Positions 1 through 11,900 of a stretch of 64,000 nt of DNA are shown in pieces (positions within the stretch are counted from its first letter, which is position 1; every line of letters begins with the position of its first letter). The notes beneath the pieces are model-generated. The model worked only from the letters and a program-made list of their open reading frames with translations, did no database searches and was not told the DNA's origin. The translations under genes and the position numbers were made by a program. Origin of the DNA: Centroberyx gerrardi (lineage: Eukaryota; Chordata; Actinopteri; Beryciformes; Berycidae); contig NC_136013.1 in the NCBI RefSeq assembly GCF_048128805.1, positions 900,126-964,125 on the forward strand, in the 5' to 3' direction.

Positions 1-210
1 CTGCAGCTGGCCCGCAACAACTTCAGATACCCAAACATTACGCCTGCTGCAGAGTTCAGGCTGCTCCTAACGCTCGGCCACATTCACCACAGCGCTGCTG
101 CATGTGCACACTGACCGCTCAATGTGTGCATGAACCTCACTGCCAGTTCATATACACACTGACTGGTGCATGTGCACACTGACTGTTTCCACATAAACCG
201 TACTATACAT

Positions 211-215
<5 letters not shown>

Positions 216-287
<72 letters not shown>

Positions 288-305
288 GTGTATATATATA
301 TATAT
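216..305. repeat. (TA)n microsatellite
   Basis: A long uninterrupted TA dinucleotide run reaches 282, followed after 'gtcctgtg' by a second short run. ORFs across it are artefacts. Confidence 0.95.
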
Positions 306-801
306 GAAGTTAGTAGATATGAGCAGTGAGACCAGACAGATAGAATCCGATCTGCTGCATCACAGCTGAACAGCAGTGAAATAAAAACATGATTCTAATG
401 TCAGATAGAATCCAGTAGAAACAGCTGACCTGCCAATCATCCTTCTACAGTGATAACTCACTAGCTAGCAGTTAGCTTCTACTGTTAGCCTCCCCTGCTA
501 GCCTCTACTGTTAGCCCTCTACTATCAGTTTCTATTGTTAGCTTCTACTGTTAGCTCAGTCTTCAGATTGACTGTAGTCCAGCTTGTCACCCATGTGGGT
601 TTTAACAGTATTCTGGTACATTAGATATAACAGTATTCTGGTGTATTAACAGTAAACTAACATATATTATTAAATATCATACTGGTGGGTTCATGTTATT
701 CTGGTTTAACAGTAAACTGGGATTCGCTCCCAGCAGTAGATGAAGCAGATTTTTGTGTCTGGTTTGTCTGCTAACGTTACACTGAGCAACACATTACCTC
801 A

Positions 802-802
<1 letters not shown>

Positions 803-859
<57 letters not shown>
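803..859. repeat. (CA)n microsatellite
   Basis: A pure CA dinucleotide array of about 28 units, typical of fish intergenic DNA. Confidence 0.95.
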
Positions 860-861
<2 letters not shown>

Positions 862-2152
862 AGCTTGTCTGTGTGTTGCCAGTATAAATCTCCATTACAG
901 CAGAGCCACGAGCTGTAATTCACAGATGAAACATTTACAGCGACACCGAACACGAACTCTGTGTATTCTGGTTCTACTGAGGTTCTACTTTGGTTCTATT
1001 GTGGTTCTAGCCTGCTCTGTTCTGCTGTGTTCTCCCTGCCCAGATGTTTCAGTCCAGACTTACATGAATCGGACCGCAGGCCACCGCGCTGCTCCTCCGC
1101 TGCTTTGCTTCAGGATTCAAACCTTCAACCCGCTGCTGTCGGACTGCCGGTCCGCCGCTACAGAGTCCGAGCTGCGGCAGCAGAGCGGCTCATGGTCCGG
1201 TTCTCTTCAGACCTGGATCCAGAGAGATCCAGCGGCAGACTGGACTGATCAGACTGGAAACCCCCTCCGCTACTTCCGCCCAGGAAATCCCCCAGCTGCG
1301 GTGCGGAGCCGCCCCGCCGGGCGGCGCTGTTTCCTTTAGTGGGCATACTGTGGAGATATACTGTGTGTAAATTTACAGCATGGTGCAGGGCAGAGCCGCC
1401 CCGCCGGGCGGCGCTGTGACCTGCAGGAAACACTTTCCTGTGGTAAACACTGTGTAGATATACAGCATGTAGAACCACTGTGTAGATATACAGCATGTAG
1501 AACCACTGTGTAGATATACAGCATGTAGAACCATGCTGCTCTATTCTATCAACAGGACTTCCTTTCTTCTCTCAGGTTTACAGTTGTTTCTCTTCTTTTA
1601 TAGAAATATTTTCCTCTGTCAGTGAAACTTTGAATATTCATAGTATTCTTTTCCATCAGCACACGGCCATCTTGGTAGGACAATAACAGGTGATTGTAAT
1701 AAATGAACAGGTGATTATAATGAAATGACAGCAGCAGGCAGTGAGCTGTGTGACGCACTGCGGCCTACCGGTGAGGTAGTCCGTGATCCAGACCACAAGG
1801 TTTTGGTCTACCGGCAATAAAATGAAAACTGCAGCAGTGAAAAGCTGCTGTGCAGTGATGTGACCTTTCACCCCAGAGAGACAGCCTCATCATAATAACA
1901 GGCGGATGTACAATATAGATTCATATCATATAGATTCATATTATAGATTCATGTAATATAGATTCATGTCAGGCTGAAAGACAGCACTCTTCTTCTGTAG
2001 ATAAAAAGGCTGCAGACTCCTTTTCTGTTTTTCTCACACATGCTCAGTCAGTCTGAGCTGCGGCCACAGGGAGGCGCTGTTTAACAAGACAAATCCTCCT
2101 GATGAAAACCAAACTGATCTACGTTATTGATCACTGATAAATTCCATTGGTC

Positions 2153-2154
<2 letters not shown>

Positions 2155-2185
<31 letters not shown>
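2155..2185. repeat. (AC)n microsatellite
   Basis: A short pure AC dinucleotide run in the 3' flank of rcor1. Confidence 0.9.
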
Positions 2186-2186
<1 letters not shown>

Positions 2187-2321
2187 CAACCTATAATCAA
2201 AATCTTGAACATCCAAACAATGAAGTCGATCTGGTTTCATGTTTCTACTGTATGAAGTAGAAGTCGATCTGGTGATTTAACAAAATAAAGGCAGCAGGAA
2301 CTGTTCTGTTCGTCCTTCAGC

Positions 2322-2327
2322 TTTATT
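2322..2327 (-). other. rcor1: Candidate polyadenylation signal of rcor1
   Basis: On the minus strand this reads AATAAA, about 320 bases after the rcor1 stop codon. It is the nearest good hexamer downstream of the last coding exon, so a short 3' UTR ending near 2300 is likely. This assumes no further 3' splicing. Confidence 0.5.
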
Positions 2328-2351
2328 GATCAGATCAGCAAGGACAATATT

Positions 2352-2354
<3 letters not shown>

Positions 2355-2417
<63 letters not shown>
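2355..2417. repeat. (CA)n microsatellite in rcor1 3' UTR
   Basis: About 31 CA units between the rcor1 stop codon and its candidate poly(A) signal, so probably transcribed as a GU repeat in the 3' UTR. Confidence 0.9.
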
Positions 2418-2420
<3 letters not shown>

Positions 2421-2481
2421 GCAAATCACTTTCTGTTCAAAGATATAAAGTTTAGGAATAACAGTTTCTATGCCATGATAA

Positions 2482-2517
<36 letters not shown>

Positions 2518-2644
2518 TCTGTCTGTCTGTCTCTGGTGTTTGAGAGGCATGATGGGATTAGGTTTCCAAGGCGACAACCTCTCATAGCTGGGCTAATAGG
2601 AAATAACTTGTGATGACATCATAAAGGTCAGAGGTCAGAAGGTC

Positions 2645-2689
2645 TCAGGAGGCCAGGGGCTTCTGGGAGTCTGCTGGAGAGGTGGAGTC
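2645..2689 (-). CDS. rcor1: rcor1 last coding exon
   Basis: A 45-base exon after TTGCAG encoding [14 protein letters not shown] and a TGA stop. It lacks the DVRYASAS ending of mammalian RCOR1, so the exact C-terminus is less certain than the rest. Confidence 0.75.
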   Translation of the reverse strand, partial: DSTSPADSQKPLAS

Positions 2690-2794
2690 CTGCAACACAG
2701 TAGAACACAGTAGAGTCAGGTAGAGTATAGTGCAGTAGAACACAACAGAACATAGTACAACAAAGTACAGCAGATTACAGTAGAATGGAGTAGA

Positions 2795-2875
<81 letters not shown>

Positions 2876-4395
2876 TCTCCTCACCTCCTTCTCCTCCTCC
2901 TCCTCTTCCTCCTCAGGAGAAACCTCCATCTTGTCTCCGCCCCCCTCCATGCCAGGCTCCGCCTCCATGCCATGCTCCGCCTCCCACTCCTGCAGCACCT
3001 CGTCCAGGTTGAAGCGGCGCCGGTAATTCACCAGGAAGTTCTTCACCTGCACCACCGACTTGTTACCAATCACGTCCGAGATGGCCTGGAAGTCCCGCCC
3101 ATATTTCCTGATGGCTGCGTGTGATTGGAGCAGAGTAGTGACAGACATTAATGACATCAATACTGGATACTGCAATACTGGTTCTAACTGGTTATGCTGG
3201 TTCTAACTGGTTATACTGGTTCTAACTGGTTATACTGGTTATCTTCAGTGTTTCCTGGTCTTCACCTTGCACTGCCAGCAGCTGCTCCTCTGTGGTCCAG
3301 CGGGTGTTGAACTTCGGATTCACCTGACAAGAAAAAAAATCAGCAACACAACTTAACACTGATCTGAAAACACAGCCAGCAACCTTCAACTACAGCCAGC
3401 AACCTTCAACTACAGCCAGCAACCTTCAACTACAGCCAGCAACCTTCAACTACAGCCAGCAACCTTCAACTACAGCCAGCAACCACCAACTACAGCCAGC
3501 AACCTTCAACTACAGCCAGCAACCACCAACTACAGCCAGCAACCACCAACTACAGCCAGCAACCTTCAACTACAGCCAGCAACCACCAACTACAGCCAGC
3601 AACCTTCAACTACAGCCAGCAACCTTCAACTACAGCCAGCAACCTTCAACTACAGCCAGCAACCTTCAACTACAGCCAGCAACCTTCAACTACAGCCAGC
3701 AACCACCAACTACAGCCAGCAGCCACCAACTACAGCCAGCAACCTTCAACTACAGCCAGCAACCTTCAACTACAGCCAGCAACCACCAACTACAGCCAGC
3801 AACCTTCAACTACAGCCAGCAACCACCAACTACAGCCAGCAACCTTCAACTACAGCCAGCAACTTCTCCACAAAGAGAACAATGTACAGTAATTCAGTCT
3901 GTATCCCCACTGAGCTGCCATGGTAACTGCTTTGTTCTGTTGCCATTATAACTACTGTGGTCCTGTGTTGCTATGGTAACCATTGTGTTTTCTGTTGCTA
4001 TGGTAACCACTGTGTGGCCCTGTGTTTCTATGGTTACCTCTGGTTGTCGGAACTCATCCACTCCGGAGCTCAGCTTCTCCTTCAGAGCGCTGTTGGTCTG
4101 CTTGATCGTCTGGATCTGCACAGGAAACATCACGTTAGGAAGTCTGCTGACACCCATGCACACACACACACACACACACACACACCCACACCCACAGTAA
4201 CCTCACACACACACTCTGTCTCTCTCACCTGTCTCTTGATGGCCACCAGCTGGCTGTCCAGCTGTCGGATGGCTCCCTGGGCAGAGGGGGCGCTGCAGGA
4301 CACTGCAGCCACGTCTCCCTGACTCAGGTACATCCCTTTAGGAGGACGCTTCTTCAGCCGCTGGGCCGCCTTACTGCAGGGGGCCGGGGGGGGCT

Positions 4396-4434
<39 letters not shown>

Positions 4435-4944
4435 CACCAGTTTAACCAGTAAACCCTAACCCACACGCTGCCTGGTGGGGGGGCTGCAACACACACACCA
4501 CTAATAGTTGCAGATGTATAGATGTAGAGTTACAGATCTATAGATGTAGAGTTACAGATCTATAGATGTAGAGTTACAGATCTATAGATGTAGAGTTACA
4601 GATCTATAGATGTAGAGTTATAGATATGCAGATCAGACGTTACCTTCTGCCCAGCAGCTGGTTTGACCTCTGACCTCTCTGATCCAGATCCCACCTGAAC
4701 AAACCACAACACAGTCAGACAGTAAACAGTTAGTAAAAAGTTAGCAAACCAGTCAGTAAACAGTCAGTAAACCACAGTAAACAGTCAGTCAGTAAAGTCA
4801 GTAAACCAGACAGTCAGTAATCAGTCAGTCAGTAAGTAAACAGTCAGTAAACCAGTTCACCTCCTTCTTGTCGTCCTTGGTCGGTCCGAACTCAGAGTCG
4901 ATGGGCGTGTGTCCATTACTGTCCTCCACCTCGTCCTCACTGCG

Positions 4945-4995
<51 letters not shown>

Positions 4996-7962
4996 ACAGT
5001 GTTTAACTTTCATTTTGTCTGCAGCTCAAACTAGAATAAACTAAACTGGACCAGAGTAAACTCTGTGCTGTGAGGGGCTCAAACCCACAGGTGACAGTGT
5101 TCTGTGTTCTGACTGTTCTGTGGTCTGACGGTGTTCTGTGGTCTGACGGTGTTCTGTGGTCTGACGGTGTTCTGTGGTCTGACTGTTCTGTGGTCTGACA
5201 GTGTTCTGTGGTCTGACAGTGTTCTGTGTTCTGACTGTTCTGTGGTCTGACAGTGTTCTGTGGTCTGACAGTGTTCTGTGTTCTGACTGTTCTGTGGTCT
5301 GACTGTTCTGTGGTCTGACAGTGTTCTGTGTTCTGACGGTGTTCTGTGGTCTGACTGTTCTGTGGTCTGACAGTGTTCTGTGGTCTGACAGTGTTCTGTG
5401 GTCTGACGGTGTTCTGTGTTCTGACTGTTCTGTGGTCTGACTGTTCTGTGGTCTGACAGTGTTCTGTGGTCTGACGGTGTTCTGTGGTCTGACTGTTCTG
5501 TGGTCTGACAGTGTTCTGTGTTCTGACGGTGTTCTGTGTTCTGACGGTGTTCTATGTTCTGACTGTTCTGTGTTCTGACGGTGTTCTGTGGTCTGACGGT
5601 GTTCTGTGGTCTGACGGTGTTCTGTGTTCTGACTGTTCTGTGTTCTGACGGTGTTCTGTGGTCTGACGGTGTTCTGTGGTCTGACTGTTCTGTGTTCTGA
5701 CGGTGTTCTGTGGTCTGACGGTGTTCTGTGGTCTGACGGTGTTCTGTGTTCTGACTGTTCTGTGGTCTGACGGTGTTCTGTGTTCTGACGGTGTTCTGTG
5801 TTCTGACTGTTCTGTGGTCTGACGGTGTTCTGTGTTCTGACAGTGTTCTGTGGTCTGACGGTGTTCTGTGGTCTGACTGTTCTGTGGTCTGACAGTGTTC
5901 TGTGTTCTGACGGTGTTCTGTGTTCTGACTGTTCTGTGGTCTGACGGTGTTCTGTGGTCTTACTGTTCTGTGGTCTGACAGTGTTCTGTGTTCTGACGGT
6001 GTTCTGTGGTCTGACGGTGTTCTGTGTTCTGACTGTTCTGTGGTCTGACAGTGTTCTGTGGTCTGACTGTTCTGTGGTCTGACTGTTCTGTGTTCTGACG
6101 GTGTTCTGTGTTGACTGTTCTGTGGTCTGATGGTGTTCTGTGTTCTGACTGTTCTGTGGTCTGATGGTGTTCTGTGTTCTGACTGTTCTGTGGTCTGACA
6201 GTGTTCTGTGGTCTGACGGTGTTCTGTGGTGACTGTTCTGTGGTCTGATGGTGTTCTGTGTTCTGACTGTTCTGTGGTCTGACAGTGTTCTGTGGTCTGA
6301 CGGTGTTCTGTGGTGACTGTTCTGTGGTCTGATGGTGTTCTGTGTTCTGACTGTTCTGTGGTCTGATGGTGTTCTGTGTTCTGACTGTTCTGTGGTCTGA
6401 TGGTGTTCTGTGTTCTGACTGTTCTGTGGTCTGACAGTGTTCTGTGTTCTGACGGTGTTCTGTGGTCTGACGGTGTTCTGTGGTCTGACTGTTCTGTGGT
6501 CTGACGGTGTTCTGTGTTCTGACAGTGTTCTGTGTTCTGACTGTTCTGTGGTCTGATGGTGTTCTGTGTTCTGACTGTTCTGTGTTCTGACGGTGTTCTG
6601 TGGTCTGACGGTGTTCTGTGGTCTGACGGTGTTCTGTGGTCTGACAGTGTTCTGTGTTCTGACAGTGTTCTGTGGTCTGACAGTGTTCTGTGTTCTGACG
6701 GTGTTCTGTGGTCTGACTGTTCTGTGGTCTGACGGTGTTCTGTGGTCTGACAGTGTTCTGTGTTCTGACGGTGTTCTGTGGTCTGACGGTGTTCTGTGGT
6801 CTGACGGTGTTCTGTGGTCTGACAGTGTTCTGTGTTCTGACTGTTCTGTGGTCTGACTGTTCTGTGGTCTGTGTTTCTGTGGTCTGACTGTTCTGTGGTC
6901 TGACGGTGTTCTGTGTTCTGACGGTGTTCTGTGTTCTGACTGTTCTGTGTTCTGACTGTTCTGTGGTCTGACTGTTTCTGTGGTCTGACTGTTCTGTGGT
7001 CTGACGGTGTTCTGTGTTCTGACTGTTCTGTGGTCTGACTGTTCTGTGGTCTGACAGTGGTCTGACTGTTCTGTGGTCTGACAGTGGTCTGACTGTTCTG
7101 TGGTCTGACAGTGGTCTGACTGTTCTGTGGTCTGACTGTTCTGTGGTCGGACAGTGTTCTGTGGTCTGACTGTTCTGTGTTCTGACAGTGTTCTGTGTTC
7201 TGACTGTTCTGTGTTCTGACGGTGTTCTGTGGTCTGACTGTTCTGTGTTCTGACTGTTCTGTGTTCTGACAGTGTTCTGTGTTCTGACTGTTCTGTGTTC
7301 TGACGGTGTTCTGTGGTATGACTGTTCTGTGTTCTGACTGTTCTGTGTTCTGACAGTGTTCTGTGTTCTGACGGTGTTCTGTGGTCTGACGGTGTTCTGT
7401 GGTATGACTGTTCTGTGTTCTGACTGTTCTGTGTTCTGACAGTGTTCTGTTATCTGACAGTGTTCTGTGGTGACGGTGTTCTGTGGTCTGACTGTTCTGT
7501 GGTCTGACTGTTCTGTGCTCTGACTGTTCTGTGGTCTGACTGTTCTGTGGTCTGACGGTGTTCTGTGCTCTGACTGTTCTGTGCTCTGACTGTTCTGTGG
7601 TCTGACTGTTCTGTGGTCTGACGGTGTTCTGTGCTCTGACTGTTCTGTGCTCTGACTGTTCTGTGGTCTGACTGTTCTGTGGTCTGACGGTGTTCTGTGG
7701 TCTGACTGTTCTGTGGTCTGACTGTTCTGTGGTCTGACTGTTCTGTGCTCTGACTGTTCTGTGGTCTGACGGTGTTCTGTGGTCTGACTGTTCTGTGGTC
7801 TGACGGTGTGCAGTGGGACTCGAACCCGCTGCGTTCTGCTCACCTGTCACCTCGCTCTCTCTTGTGCTTGCGGGCGTGTCGGTCCATCAGACTGGTTTTA
7901 CTGCGACTTTTCTTCCAGGAGTAATAGAACCGAACCAGACTGGACATGGACTTATCTGGTAA

Positions 7963-8011
<49 letters not shown>

Positions 8012-8903
8012 AATCACTGAATGATCTTTACTGTCTGTTGCACTGACTGTTTCTATTGATTTCTTTGCACTTAACTTTCAAATATCAAACAGAAATGCAC
8101 TGAGCTCTTAACCCCTCGCACCCTGATTTCCCCTTAAATTTCCTCTTAAATAGCTTCAAAATAAAAATAAAAATATTTCTCCATCCTGTACAACGTCTCA
8201 TTCATATTGTGTATCTGCTGTTCCAATGCTTCACTGAAGCTACAGCTGCTGATACTGAGGGAAATGAAGTCTAGATGTTTGTGCTTCATTTTATACACAT
8301 TTCCTTGTACCCTGGAGGAAAAGAAATATAGTTGAATTCAATGTGTTCAGTTTTCTGTCACTTTGAATAGATCTTGTACATATTGTCCACTTGTTCATCT
8401 TCTATCTGCCTTGGAAATGCAATCCAATAAATCAAATCCAATTTATTCATTACTCCCTTTATGACTCTCCTAATCATGCAATTAGGACTAATCTATTGGA
8501 TACAAATTTATACTCAAATGTATATCACTGGTCTGCCTTGTTAAAATAACTGGCTCACTACAGTCAGTCAAACACAATGTAGAAGCACTTTGCTTTGATC
8601 CCAATTTTAATTATGAAAACATTCATATATTAGTCAGGCTGTTTTGTAATTCCCAGTTTGTCATTTAGATGGATCTGCCGTTCTTCAATTCTGTTACTGA
8701 TCCTGGAGTTCGGCTATTTTTCAGACTTCACACATTTCTTAGGAGAAAACTTCCAACACGTGAACGCATGAGTGTGTCCATAATAAATCCAGTGTGCAGA
8801 ACGTTTAGTGCAGCGTCTTTTACTCTCTAACCCAAAACCTACATGACAAAAACCATCACACCAATATTACAGCTATGTGTCTAACTCCGGGTCTCCATTT
8901 AAA

Positions 8904-8946
<43 letters not shown>

Positions 8947-11900
8947 GTATAAACAGACCATCTGCTGGATGCGGTGGAAGGTCTTGCCATGGAAGCTGAA
9001 GGCCTGTTCAAACAGAACTCTGTCCTCCACTGTCCACTCGTCTGGAAACGGAGTGAAGTTCGGCAGATCGGCCAGAGATTTCTCCACGTTGTGTTTGTGC
9101 CAGAACAGCATGCCGAGCGCCTGGGGGGGGCAGAGACCTCTTCATATAACCATATCACTAATAAAATATTACTAAAACACTCTTCATATAGCCATATCAC
9201 TAATAAAATATTACTAAAACACTCTTCATATAACCATATCACTAATAAAATATTACTAAAACACTCTTCATATAGCCATATCACTAATAAAATATTACTA
9301 AAACACTCTTCATATAGCCATATCACTAATAAAATATTACTAAAACACTCTTCATATAACCATATCACTAATAAAATATTACTAAAACACTCTTCATATA
9401 GCCATATCACTAATAAAATATTACTAAAACACTCTTCATATAGCCATATCACTAATAAAATATTACTAAAACACTCTTCATATAACCATATCACTAATAA
9501 AATATTACTAAAACACTCTTCATATAGCCATATCACTAATAAAATATTACTAAAACACTCTTCATATAGCCATATCACTAATAAATTACTAAAACACTCT
9601 TCATATAACCATATCACTAATAAAATATTACTAAAACACTCTTCATATAACCATATCACTAATATTACTGAAAAACTCCTCATATTACTAATAGAAACTC
9701 CTCATATCATTAATATTACAACTGCGAAAAAAACTCAATATAACCAACTTTAAGTTATTGTTTGAGAGAGCGTACAAAATAAAATTCTTTTGGTGACAAA
9801 ATCAAATATTAATTAATTCTGTCTGCAGTTCAGTAATGAATAATTTGCCAGTAGTTCACAGCAGTGCTGCCGCCTGCTGGCAGGAAGCGTCATGACAACA
9901 TCAAACCACATCTGCAGTAAAACACGGAGAAACATCATGATGTCACCAAAAACATACTACCAACATGACATACAGCAGCTGTTAGCATGACGGCGTTACC
10001 TGCTCCATGTTGTAGCCGTGTTTCTCTTTGGCGATGGCGATGTACTCATCCACTGAAATACAACAGATAATTAAATGGAAGATAATACAACACGCATCAT
10101 CATCATACATGTTAGACAACACGCATCATCATCATACATGTTAGACAACACGCATCATCATCATACATGTTACAGACAACACGCATCATCATCATACATG
10201 TTACAGACAACACGCATCATCATCATACATGTTAGACAACACGCATCATCATCATACGTTAGACAACACGCATCATCATCATACATGTTACAGACAACAC
10301 GCATCATCATACATGTTAGACAACACGCATCATCATCATACATGTTAGACAACACGCATCATCATCATACGTTAGACAACACGCATCATCATATATGTTA
10401 CAGACAACACGTCCGTCTGTCAGTAGTTTGTCAGTTTGTCTGTAGTTTGTCAGTAGTTTGTCAGTTTGTCAGTAGTTTGTCAGTCTCTCAGTAGTTTCTC
10501 AGTCTCTCAGAAGTTTGTCAGTCTGTCAGTAGTTTGCCGGTCTGTCAGTTTGTCAGTAGTTTGTCAGTCTCTCAGTAGTTTGTCAGTCTCTCAGTAGTTT
10601 GTCGTCTGTCAGTAGTTTGTCGTCTGTCAGTAGTTTCAGTCTATCAGTAGTTTGTCAGTCTATCAGTAGATTGTCTGTCAGTAGTTTGTCAGTCTGTCAG
10701 TAGTTTTCTTACATTGTGTTTCAGACAGAGAGTTGCTGGGGATCCAGACCAACATGCCGAGGTTTTCTCTGTCCTGAGCCGCCTGGGCCACTTCTGCAAC
10801 ACACACACACACACACACACAGACACACACAGACACACACACACAACTTAAAGTTATCAAAGACTGTTGGTACTCCAGGTTGTTGTTGTTTTGGGGCGTG
10901 GCTCCTTCCTTCAACCATCATGTTTCTAATGCAGCTGCAGGAAACAAACCATCAGAACTACAAGGGTTTTGTTTTTGAAGTTTGGTGAGCTGGAAAGCTG
11001 GAAAACATGTGACACTACAGTTATTATGCTGGGAGCCTATATCTATTATCATTATTATTATTGTTATGTTGTCATTATTTGTGGTATTATTAGTATAATT
11101 TATCTTACTAACATTATTAGTATTATTAGTAAAATTAGTGTTATTGCTTCCATGCAGCTTGTTCTCCTGGCTCGCTCCCAGCAGGAGTTACTGGTCAGAC
11201 TGGTTAACTGACTGATTAACTGACTGGTTATAGATCAACATCACTGGTCTCTCTGGTTCAATTTAGTAGAAAGCTTAATTTCAGAGAAATGGATAATATT
11301 AATATTCTGACATTTTATCTAATTTCTTACATTCGTTATGTTTCCAATGAAGATCAAGTTCTTAAATGTGCAACTTCACCAGGAGGATAAAGATCATTTT
11401 GAGACCAACAGACTGATAAATATCATAACAAGTCATAACATAATAATCCATCTGATAGTATAGAAATCTGCACTGGAATAAACAGCATGAATAATAATAA
11501 AGCCTGTCAATCTACACAAACTCATGATCCGTTTATGAACTTAAACACATAATCTGCTGGAATCAACTTCTTAAAACTCTGAATGATGCCATGTTCTCCA
11601 TCTGCTGTAGAAATAGAGGCAGTAAACTCTATTAACTGTAGAAATAGAGGCAGTAAAGTCTATCCTCTGTGGAAATAGAGGCAGTAAACTCTATCTACAG
11701 CCGAAATAGAGGCAGAGTAAAGACGGTTCATGTCCGGTTGTTCGAGGCTACCCGCTCTGCTTTAGCTGCTGTATTTCTTACCGGGATCATAATCAGGAAC
11801 AACGGCTTGATACTGCGGTCCGACCCGCATCCCCCCTCCACCTGCACACACAGCAGTACACACAAATACACATTAGTACAAAGAAGTACACACAAATATA

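Larger units (their letters stand above)
1..2321. other. Intergenic region 3' of rcor1, simple-repeat rich
   Basis: I see no supportable gene here. The first 114 bases can be read as a short LRR-like peptide in frame 1, but there is no splice context and I do not recognise it. From about 1300 to 1420 a GC-rich palindromic segment (core gccccgccgggcggcgctgt) occurs twice. It is followed at about 1450-1530 by roughly three copies of a 28-bp unit containing 'gtgtagatatacagcatgta'. The rest is AT-rich DNA with microsatellites listed separately. Confidence 0.6.

Noticed and set aside
1..114. Possible LRR-like exon at the window edge
   Set aside because: Only 37 codons with no visible splice site, and the opposite strand is equally open; not enough to call.
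740..1339. 199-codon ORF
   Set aside because: It starts in a CA microsatellite, has no domain and no splice support.
3374..3864. Regular 20-bp repeat considered as a CRISPR array
   Set aside because: Units are directly adjacent with no unique spacers and lie in a vertebrate intron; it is a minisatellite.
5079..7850. Minus-strand ORFs of 923 and 627 codons
   Set aside because: They are translations of a 16/18-bp minisatellite that happens to lack stop codons; overlapping frames are both open and the peptide is pure repeat.
8856..9753. ORFs of 275 and 259 codons on opposite strands
   Set aside because: The 42-bp minisatellite is a multiple of three and free of stops on both strands. Only the rcor1 exon at 8959-9120 inside it is real.
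10075..10494. 139-codon ORF rich in HHHT
   Set aside because: Translation of the CAT-containing minisatellite.
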